Assembly (NCBI RefSeq): GCF_905171775.1
Contig: NC_053489.1
Coordinates: 144,252,142-144,316,141 of the forward strand
Origin: Rana temporaria
Taxonomy: Eukaryota; Chordata; Amphibia; Anura; Ranidae
Direction of reading: 5' to 3'
DNA: 64,000 nucleotides
The notes under the pieces are model-generated. The model was not told where the DNA came from. It saw only the letters and a list, made by a program, of their open reading frames with translations, and did not search any database. Shown here in pieces: positions 55,835 through 64,000 of this stretch. Numbering within the stretch: the first letter of the stretch is position 1; the number at the start of each line of letters is the position of its first letter. Made by a program: the position numbers and the translations under genes.

Positions 55835-57420
55835 GTTCTGCTCATCAGTTACTATTTGAGCTGAATAACAGCCCGTAAACTCCTAGTCTGTCCCACTCAT
55901 CAATGATTGTAGGAGCTGCATGGCAGCCAGGGGACTCCTAGTCTGTCCTTCCCTCAGTGATTGTAGGAGCTGCATTACAGCCCGGAGACTTCTAGTCTGT
56001 CCAGCCCATCAGTAAATGTAGGAGCTGCATTACAGCCTGGAGACTTCTAGTCTGTCCAGCCCATCAGTAAATGTAGGAGCTGCATTACAGCCCGGAGACT
56101 TCTAGTCTGTCCAGCCCATCAGTAAATGTAGGAGCTGCATTACAGCCTAGAGACTTCTAGTATGTCCCACCCATCAGTGATTGTTGGAGCTGCATTACAG
56201 CCTGGAGACTTCTAGTCTGTCCAGCCCATCAGTAAATGTAGGAGCTGCATTACAGCCTAGAGACTTCTAGTATGTCCCACCCATCAGTGATTGTTGGAGC
56301 TGCATTACAGCCTGGAGACTTCTAGTCTGTCCAGCCCATCAGTAAATGTAGGAGCTGCATTACAGCCTAGAGACTTCTAGTATGTCCCACTCATCAGTGA
56401 TTGTTGGAGCTGTATGACAACAAGGAGACTCCTAACCTGTCCCACCCATCAGTGATTGTTGGAGCTGTATGACATCAAGTAGACTCCTAGTCTGTCCCAC
56501 CCATCGGTGATTGTAGGAGCTGCATTATAGCCTGGAGACTTCTAGTCTATCCAGCCCATCAGTAAATGTAGGAGCTGCATTACAGCCCGGAGACTTCTAG
56601 TCTGTCCCACCCATTGGTGAATGTAGGAGCTGCATTATAGCCTGGAGGCTTCTAGTCTATCCAGCCCATCAGTAAATGTAGGAGCTGCATTACAGCCTGG
56701 AGACTTCTAGTATGTCCCACCCATCAATGATTGTTGGAGCTGCATTACAGCCAGAAGACTTCTAGTCTGTCCAGCCCATCGGTGATTGTTGGAGCTGTAT
56801 GACAACAAGGAGACTCCTAACCTGTCCCACCCATCAGTGATTGTTGGAGCTGTATGACATCAAGGAGACTCCTAGTCTGTCCCACCCATCGGTGATTGTT
56901 GAAGCTGTATGACATCAAGTAGACTCCTAGTCTGTCCCACCCATCGGTGAATGTAGGAGCTGCATTACAGCCCAGAGACTTATAGTCTGTCCAGCCCATC
57001 TGTTAGAATTTAGGAGCTGCATTACAGCCCGGAGACTTCTTGTCTGTCCAGCCCATCAGTGAATGTAGGAGCTGCATTACAGCCCGAAGACTTTGTCTGT
57101 CCCACCCATTGGTGAATGTAGGCGCTGCATTACAGCCTGGAGACTGTCCAGTACATCAGTGATTGTGGGAGCCGTATGACATCAAGGAGACTCCTAGTCT
57201 GTCCCACCCATCAGCGATGGTATCAGCTGACTTAGAGTCAGGAGACTTCTAGCCTGTCAACCCAGTGATGGTATCAACTGACAGCCAGGACACTCCTAGT
57301 CTATCCCCCCCCCCCCCATCAGTGACTGAAGGAACGAGACTACAGCAAAGAGAATTCTAGTCTGTCCTGCTCATCAATGACTCTTGAAGCAGAATGACAG
57401 CTAGGAGACTCCTGGTCTGT
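55835..57420 (+). repeat. Satellite-like tandem array, unit about 60 bp, roughly 26 copies
   Basis: The unit is built of CCCATCAGT, then AAATGTAGGAGCTGCATTAC or GATTGTTGGAGCTGTATGAC, then AGCCTGGAGACTTCTAGTCT or ATCAAGGAGACTCCTAGTCT, then GTCC. Two main variant types alternate in blocks, and a two-unit group is repeated around 56090..56400. The edges (55835..55960 and 57180..57420) are more diverged than the centre. Confidence 0.9.
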
Positions 57421-59038
57421 CAGCCTTCTTGGGCAGGTTATGCAATTGCCAAGGTTGTTGTGACGATGCATCTGCATAATCTCTCCTTTCAGTGGTGGGA
57501 CATCTCTGCATTTTTCAACTTAAAGTGATGATGTCACATACATTGCAGTAGATGGAAGGTAAGTGATTAAAACAAAATTTCATTTTTACTAAGGTAGCGG
57601 AAAGAAAACGTTGGGGAAACTCTAATGGTATCCTGGAGTCAGCTGTAAGATATCCGAAGCTAAAAAAAAATACTTCCTCTGTGCACTTTGTGATAAAAAT
57701 AAATATATCTATATGTTTAGTTACTTTCTGATTTAGAGTATCTTTGTATTCATGGGCAACATGGTGACTCTCCTTGGTCCCTTAAGGCCTTGTCACTCTT
57801 ACTGACACAAACAGTGAGCTAAGCAAGTCCTATGGAACATGTACTTCCTCTTTGTTGCCACCAGGAGGCATTGTTGCTCTATAGTTAGCCTGCTCCTATA
57901 CTGACACCCTGAATTTATTGTCTTGAAAGCAGCATTCAGAATCAATTGTGAAGCCGGTAGCTGTGGGAAATGCGAAGTGTTTACATTTCTAATCTGTGCC
58001 TAACAATGGTCTTCTGTTGCACTTCTAGCAAATGAATTCCTATTCATCAAACCAGGGCAGAGCACAACAGCAAGCAATTTAACCTGTGCAGCTCTAGAGG
58101 GATCATTCAAGCATCACAGCTTAATTCTCTGCAGAGCTCTTTAGCACAAACTTATTTTGTTCCTCTTCCCTTGCACGGTGGAATTCGGTGGAGCACACTA
58201 ACCATAGATCAGAAGCGCTTCCTCCACAATTCGAAGATCAGAAACTCTTTTCTCTGTTTATCTTGTATTAGCTGTTTTCTAGATTCTATAGACAGATGCT
58301 AAACAGCTATCATCTTGGCACAGTTTGCTTAGGTGAAGGGTTAATTTGGCTCTTTCAGTTTTCCGCCTGAGAACAATATTTGCGTTGCACATTAATCACT
58401 TTTACAGCTACATTTAGTCTTGTTGTTTGGGTTTGCAGCTCTGATATCAATGAGAATAGGCAGCTTTATTCAGTCACTTCCTGTGATGGCTTAAAAAACA
58501 TTGTCCTCTTCAGTTCTCAATGTACAGCAAAGTGCCCTCCAGTGGGGATTGTAAAAGTGGAATTAAACGGAAAAAATAAAAAAATGCTTACAGTTAGTAT
58601 TTTTATATCAAAAGATACCATATTGGTGCCTTGTCATAAACCCTTTTCTCTGCCGGTCAGCATTTATGTACATGAGCCATGCATGCGCAACTCAGCATAC
58701 ATTTATGGCACTGCTCTGTGCTGTGACAATACTACTTCTGTATTAATGCGCAGGAGTGACGTCGATGTGACCCATCCAATCAAGACACTAAAGAGTCTCA
58801 ACCGAAAGGATGGAGGTGCCAGTGACAGCAGAGAGTGCTGATATTGCAGCGCTAGGGGGTATCACTTGATAGCCAAGTCTGCATAATGTGCTAAAATGCC
58901 ATGTGTGCTATTACCCTGTAGCTTGCGTTTTAAAATAAATTTTATGTGGATTTCTGATTCCGCTTTAACAAACACTTTTTCATTGGATATCAGAAACATA
59001 GTTGTGTGTTTGGTCATCGCTGTCGTTCACATGTGAGA
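57421..59038 (+). other. Intron sequence; weak open frame 58380..58841 listed separately
   Basis: No array or complete element is seen. A GCATGCGCAACTCAGC..GCGCAGGAGTGACGTCGAT segment (58683..58768) recalls the MITE at 62318..62400. Confidence 0.45.
58380..58841 (+). other. 153-codon open frame, probably not a gene
   Basis: The first ~20 residues look like a signal peptide (MRCTLITFTATFSLVVWVCS) and the rest holds nine cysteines. However, there is no splice or promoter context, no family resemblance, and the last third overlaps repeat-like GC-rich sequence, so chance is the better explanation. Recorded only because it is the longest non-repeat open frame in the right half. Confidence 0.12.
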
Positions 59039-59046
59039 GCTGCGTC

Positions 59047-61884
59047 CAGGGCCGGTGCTAGACTATTTTGCGCCCTAGGCGAGACCAGCTACTTGCGCCC
59101 CCCCCCCCCAAAAAAAAAAAAAATTAAAATGAATTAAATTTTAGCACCAGAACTGGTCCAAGTGGAGAAGGGGTTCAGCCAGGTGAAGGGATAGAGCCAG
59201 GTGGACAGGAGGGGGGGGGGTGCAGGTAGGTGGAGGGATAGAGCCAGGTGGAGAGGAGAGGTGCAGCCAGGTGGAGAGGAGAGGTGCAGCCAGGTGGAGA
59301 GGAGAGGAGAGGTGCAGCCAGGTGGGGTGGAGTGGAGAGGAGAGGTGCAGCCAGGTGGAGTGGAGAGGAGAGGTGCAGCCAGGTTGGGTGGAGTGGAGTG
59401 GAGAGGTGCAGCCAGGTGGAGTGGAGAGGTGCAGCCAGGTGGAGAGGCGAGGTGCAGCCAGGTGGAGTGGAGAGGAGAGGAGAGGTGCAGCCAGGTGGAG
59501 TGGAGTAGAGAGGAGAGGTGCAGCCAGGTGGGGTGGAGTGGAGAGGAGAGGTGCAGCCAGGTGGGGTGGAGAGGTGCAGCCAGGTGGAGAGGAGAGGTGC
59601 AGCCAGGTGGAGAGGAGAGGTGCAGCCAGGTGGAGAGGAGAGGTGCAGCCAGGTGGAGAGGAGAGGTGCAGCCAGGTGGAGAGGAGGAGGGGGGTTCAGT
59701 CAGGTGGACAGCAGAGGGAAAGTGCAGCCAGGTGGACAGCAGAGGGAAAGTGCAGCTAGGTGGACAGCAGAGGGGATGTGCAGCCAGGTGGACAGCAGAG
59801 GAGGGGGTGCAGCCAGGTGGAGAGGAGGAGGGGGGTTCAGTCAGGTGGACAGCAGAGGGAAAGTGCAGCCAGGTGGACAGCAGAGGGAAAGTGCAGCTAG
59901 GTGGACAGCAGAGGGGATGTGCAGCCAGGTGGACAGCAGAGGAGGGGGTGCAGCCAGGTGGACAGCAGAGGAGGGGTGCAGCCAGGTGGACAGAAGAGGG
60001 AAAGTGCAGCCAGGTGGAGAGCAGAGGGGAAGTGCAGCCAGGTGGAGAGCAGAGGGGAAGTGCAGCCAGGTGGAGAGCAGAGGGGAAGTGCAGCCAGGTG
60101 GAGAGCAGAGGGGAAGTGCAGCCAGGTGGAGAGCAGAGGGGAAGTGCAGCCAGGTGGAGAGCAGAGGGGAAGTGCAGCCAGGTGGAGAGCAGAGGGGAAG
60201 TGCAGCCAGGTGGAGAGCAGAGGGGAAGTGCAGCCAGGTGGAGAGCAGAGGGGAAGTGCAGCCAGGTGGAGAGCAGAGGGGAAGTGCAGCCAGGTGGACA
60301 GCAGAGGAGGGGGTGCAGCCAGGTGGACAGCAGAGGAGGGGGTGCAGCCAGGTGGACAGCAGAGGAGGGGGTGCAGCCAGGTGGACAGCAGAGGAGGGGG
60401 TGCAGCCAGGTGGACAGCAGAGGAGGGGGTGCAGCCAGGTGGACAGCAGAGGAGGGGGTGCAGCCAGGTGGACAGCAGAGGAGGGGGTGCAGCCAGGTGG
60501 ACAGCAGAGGAGGGGGTGCAGCCAGGTGGACAGAAGAGGGAAAGTGCAGCCAGGTGGAGAGCAGAGGGAGGGGGGGTGGAGAGCAGAGGGAGGGGGGTGC
60601 AGCCAGGTGGACAGCAGAGGAGGGGGTGCAGCCAGGTGGACAGCAGAGGAGGGGGTGCAGCCAGGTGGACAGCAGAGGGGAAGGGCAGCCAGGTGGACAG
60701 CAGAGGGGAAGGGCAGCCAGGTGGACAGCAGAGGAGGGGGTGCAGCCAGGTGGACAGCAGAGGAGGGGGTGCAGCCAGGTGGACAGCAGAGGGGAAGGGC
60801 AGCCAGCAGAGGGGAAGTGCAGCCAGGTGGACAGAAGAGGGAAAGTGCAGCCAGGTGGAGAGCAGAGGGAGGGGGGGTGGAGAGCAGAGGGAGGGGGGTG
60901 CAGCCAGGTGGACAGCAGAGGAGGGGGTGCAGCCAGGTGGACAGCAGAGGAGGGGGTGCAGCCAGGTGGACAGCAGAGGAGGGGTTGCAGCCAGGTGGAC
61001 AGCAGAGGAGGGGTTGCAGCCAGGTGGACAGCAGAGGAGGGGTTGCAGCCAGGTGGACAGCAGAGGGGAAGGGCAGCCAGGTGGACAGCAGAAGGGAAGT
61101 GCAGCCAGGTGGACAGCAGAGGAGGGGGTGCAGCCAGGTGGACAGCAGAGGGGAAGTGCAGCCAGGTGGACAGCAGAGGGGAAGTGCAGCCAGGTGGACA
61201 GCAGAGGGGAAGTGCAGCCAGGTGGAGAGCAGAGGGAGGGGGGGGGTGGAGAGCAGAGGGAGGGGGGGGGGTGCAGCGTGGTGGAGGGAGAATATAGCAA
61301 AGTGGACAGCTAGGTGGATGGATGCAGCCAAGTGGAGGGGGTCACACACCAGTGATAAGATCATCCCCAGCGCTTCCCCCACCACCTGACAAGTTCCTAC
61401 CTTGGAGCACTTCTTTCCATCTCCCTCCACATGTCACAGGCTGGGTAAGCTGCAGGATCAGCTTTGCTTTGGGCTCCACACTCCTCCAGGACAAGTGGCT
61501 TCGGCCCAGCGTGTGGCCAGTCTAGGCCTGGGTGGATCCATTCTGGGTGTCTATGCCCTGCTCCTCCAATGGTTGCACATCACCCAGAGAGGGAGGCGGG
61601 GCGGGCAGAGAGCTGACACCCACGGCTGCTGCTGCTGCCTGCTGGACATCAGCATGGTCACCTCTGGCTTAGTGCAGGGAAGGGGACGATCTGTCTGCTT
61701 CTTCTCCCTGCCTAGTCACTCTGCAGCCAGCCATATAGAGCCCTTCCGCTACACTCCGCATCAGTCACCATCGGCTGAGGAGGAACCGATCTTCTGTAGA
61801 AGACCCAGCAGCTGTGGCAGCGCTCCCTGTCGGCATTGCGCTCTAGGCGGCTGCTTAGTTCGCCTAGTGGGAGCGCCGGCCCTG
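59047..61884. mobile_element. 2.8-kb hAT-type element with minisatellite interior
   Basis: The left end CAGGGCCGGTGCTAGACTAT then TTTGCGCCCTAGGCG and the right end (reverse complement) CAGGGCCGGCGCTCCCACTA then GGCGAAC are flanked by the exact 8-mer GCTGCGTC (59039..59046 and 61885..61892). Between them lie a short C/A tract, the minisatellite 59160..61335, and about 550 bp of unique sequence (61336..61884). No transposase is encoded. The right part includes an open stretch (61402..61896) without family resemblance. Confidence 0.92.
59160..61335 (+). repeat. Purine-rich minisatellite, about 23 to 29 bp units, roughly 75 to 80 copies
   Basis: Units share AGGTGGA and GTGCAGCC. Variants: AGGTGGAGAGGAGAGGTGCA+GCC (23 bp, left end), AGGTGGAGAGCAGAGGGGAA+GTGCAGCC (28 bp, a run at about 60009..60292), AGGTGGACAGCAGAGGAGGG+GGTGCAGCC (29 bp, a run at about 60293..60531), and GGACAGCAGAGGGGAAGGGC forms to the right. 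Higher-order duplications are visible. All six frames stay largely open because units lack stops; these frames are not genes. Confidence 0.97.
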
Positions 61885-61892
61885 GCTGCGTC

Positions 61893-62178
61893 CTGACTGC
61901 TGTCAGTGTGTTAAAGTGTATCTAAAAGCCAACATTTTGGATAGAGTGGGGAAGAGGTTGTAATGCAGTCAAAGGCTCCTCTAGAGAGATTCCTTCACTT
62001 CCTGTTAAGTAAAAAGGTTGTCCCTAGGTCAGACGTTAATTCCACGTTTGTTGAGAAAAAAAAACTTCCCATCTGGGTGATTTTTGTACATTGGAGGGAT
62101 TTTAACAAACTTTATTGCAGAGTCCTACCATTTGTTGTTCTGAAGAAATAGCTGTTTGCCTATATCCATGTGAAAAAT
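61893..62178 (+). other. Intron sequence; nothing recognised
   Basis: No supported feature. Confidence 0.4.
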
Positions 62179-62440
62179 TTAAGTGGTTGTAAACCCTCTG
62201 ATACTACTTGCACCTACAGGTAAGCCTATGTTAAGGCTTACCTGTAGGTGCTTGCAATATCTCCTTAACCTACACGGTTAAGGAGATATTTGCAGAAAAT
62301 CGGGCACCGATGTCTATGGCGCATGCGCGCCGTAGACAACGGTGCAGGCGCACTGAGCGTGCCGGTTTTATCAATGGGATGCGTGGGAGTGACGTCATCG
62401 AAAGTGAAGTTACCCTTTAAGGGAAATCTTAAAACATCGG
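62179..62440. mobile_element. Short inverted-repeat element, relative of 29056..29366
   Basis: Starts TTTAAGTGGTTGTAAACCCT. It contains a perfect 18-bp-arm hairpin (62210..62251) and a second one, ATATCTCCTTAACC / GGTTAAGGAGATAT (about 62258..62290). Then GGCGCATGCGCGCCGTAG and GTGACGTCATCG. Ends near AAGTTACCCTTTAAGG. Confidence 0.75.
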
Positions 62441-62449
62441 ACACTGTTT

Positions 62450-62805
62450 TAATCAGCAGGGGATTTGTTTGCTGATTCCCTGCTGATCAGAATAGAGTGA
62501 GCAGATGACAGGTCCGTGTCCGCTCAGTTTATGCAGCCCTGACACAGACACGGCCCGCTCTGCTCTATGGTCATTCAAAGGTAAACAGACCGTCTATCCG
62601 TTTACACCGACTGCCCTCTGATCTGATCCGGCCAGACGGAGGGGAACAGATCCTTTCGATTTGTGTTTTCTTTATCAGATCAGATTGGAGGCAGTTGTCC
62701 ATTTATATCCGCTGCTCCATAGAGGAGAACGGAGAGTCTGATCGGGTACGTCTGAAAAACAGACAGGTGGACCCAATCGGACCTCTCGTGTGAAAGGGGC
62801 CTAAC
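62450..62805. repeat. Dispersed repeat fragment ending GTGAAAGGGGCCTAA
   Basis: TCTGATCTGATCCGGCCAGA then CGGAGGGGAACAGATC corresponds to 23067..23100 in altered form. The opening TCAGCAGGGGATTTG...CCCTGCTGA (62453..62488) is a hairpin. Boundaries are not defined. Confidence 0.55.
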
Positions 62806-63160
62806 AGCAACATATGCAAAAATTAAAACACTTATTAAAATTGGGGAATAATCTTGAGCGTAGCCAAGAGATGTAGAGGGTTTTTACTATATATTTGCAC
62901 GTGCGACTTGTAGTGCAGGAGAAGAATCATGCGTTTTTGGCTTATAGACTTTTAAATGGGGTGTCTGATAAAAGCATGGTAAAAACACATGCTTTTTAGG
63001 CACTCCTTAAAAAGTCTATGGGACCAAAAATGCTTAATTCTGCCACCAAAAAAGTCATGTACTTTTATAAGCTTCACCTGTCGGGTGCTCAGGTGTTAAT
63101 AAGCCTATTGAGAATAATGGGATTTACACTCAGTGCTATCTGGGACTCTGTTAGTCCCCA
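62806..63160 (+). other. Intron sequence; nothing firmly recognised
   Basis: Contains TGGGACCAAAAATGCTTAAT-type low-complexity text. No supported feature. Confidence 0.4.
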
Positions 63161-63164
63161 TTCA

Positions 63165-63500
63165 CACCTAAAGCCTGGTACACACTATTCGTTTTTTATT
63201 TTCCTTCAACCCCGTGGGCTGAATGAAAAAAAAAATGTAAAGCTCGGGGGGAGTCTTTGTACTAACTATGATATGATAGTACAGCGATCTCCATTGCTGA
63301 CCTATTGTATGCTGACAGGGGGACGGCCCCCCAGCCAGAACACACTGGTTAACGCTCTTAGCAAATGGCAAAGAGCACTGATGGGATGCCGATCGGCAGA
63401 CCTTTTTCGGTCATGCCCCTTCAATAGAACCAGGCCGAATGTCCGGCTTCTGTCGCCGCTTGAATGTCGGGCAGTTTCTATTGAACCGGCTAATGGCACC
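63165..63500. repeat. Dispersed repeat fragment starting AAGCCTGGTACACACTA
   Basis: Resembles the acacac-ended MITE class but with a different body (ATTGTATGCTGACAGGGGGA, GTTAACGCTCTTAGC). The right end is not found. The 203-codon open stretch across it is incidental. Confidence 0.45.
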
Positions 63501-63734
63501 CAATATTCGGCCCGTAACTTTTCCCTACTTTATTTAAAACTAAGAAAAAATGTTTTGTATACATATACTTTAAAGTGGAGAGCCATATTGGTAATTATGT
63601 ATGAAAGATGTTTGAAAGAGTTTGTTTGAAGCAGTTGTGATGACTGCGCTGAGTGAAAATCGCACCAAACGTGGAAGTATTTTCTGTTTATACAACTGAA
63701 GTGGTGACATACTGCTGAAATTGCTGCCAGATTA

Positions 63735-64000
63735 AGGCTTTATTCACACGGCCGTAACAGCCATAAAAAATGACTGATTATTACGGCAAGAAACAAAAGT
63801 TCCTGAAAAACGATCAGCAAGTTTTTTTAATGCGTAAAAATGATCCTGTTCCTTTTTCAATTATGTATGTGTATACGCATGTCCTCCGATGCAGATTTTT
63901 GGATTTTGTGACTATCCAATCGCTTTTTCATTAGACAACAGTTATATAGTGCACAGGCCTTCCTGCCTGATTGGATACAAACTAAAGAGATTGTTCTGCT
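63735..64000. repeat. Possible 'TTCACACGG' element, cut by window edge
   Basis: AAGGCTTTATTCACACGGCC begins a stretch resembling the other short TTCACAC elements. The end is beyond the window. Confidence 0.35.

Noticed and set aside
59201..61389. Several 470 to 700-codon open frames on both strands
   Set aside because: They are translations of the minisatellite; units have no stop codons in most frames, and the peptides are simple repeats of the unit.
63018..63629. 203-codon open frame near the right edge
   Set aside because: It crosses a dispersed repeat and has no family resemblance or splice context.

Overview
The window is intronic DNA from a large, repeat-rich vertebrate genome, most likely a frog. 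Three things point to this. (1) Two exons on the + strand, at 12276..12431 and 39281..39391, encode adjacent pieces of a vertebrate COMMD10 orthologue, separated by a 26.8-kb intron with good splice signals and matching phase. (2) The mobile elements are a Ty3/gypsy element with a gag zinc knuckle, a Tx1/L1-type LINE, Tc1/mariner, hAT, TTAA-target and Harbinger-like elements, the mix seen in amphibians. (3) Several short inverted-repeat families look like ones I associate with ranid frogs; that last point rests on memory and is inference. There are no bacterial-type operons, CRISPR arrays or recognisable RNA genes.

Layout: 1..4325 is a minus-strand Ty3/gypsy retrotransposon cut by the left edge. 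It has one LTR, an intact gag, a canonical -1 frameshift heptamer, and a pol frame broken by a single nonsense codon inside the window. It sits inside a Tc1-like fragment (4326..4832). A Tx1/L1-like LINE ORF2 pseudogene follows (about 4835..10370) and is itself split by a 1.28-kb hairpin element (6980..8255). Small inverted-repeat elements and a long fold-back element lead up to COMMD10 exon A, with the fold-back ending only about 84 bp before the splice acceptor.

The COMMD10 intron (12432..39280) holds minisatellites, at least five hAT-type elements (several with exact 8-bp target duplications), a 980-bp TTAA-flanked element, mariner and Tc1 pieces, two copies of an element built as a chain of hairpins (23449..23950 and 31676..32131), and a nearly complete dead Tc1 element (32552..33724). 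A few stretches without visible repeats (about 26330..26600, 27140..27450, 35480..35960) could be conserved non-coding DNA.

After exon B the window stays non-coding. It holds a Tc1 element (45309..47202) carrying a 681-bp near-perfect palindrome inserted at TTAA, a hAT element with a perfect inner hairpin (50383..51272), a roughly 60-bp satellite array (55835..57420), and a 2.8-kb hAT element (59047..61884) whose interior has become a purine-rich minisatellite of about 2.1 kb. The terminal COMMD10 exon(s) and the upstream exons were not found in the window.

The genes do not form a pathway: one host gene supplies two exons and nearly everything else is nested transposable-element sediment. 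The most unusual signals are structural: long fold-back elements, hairpin chains, and a minisatellite born inside a hAT element.
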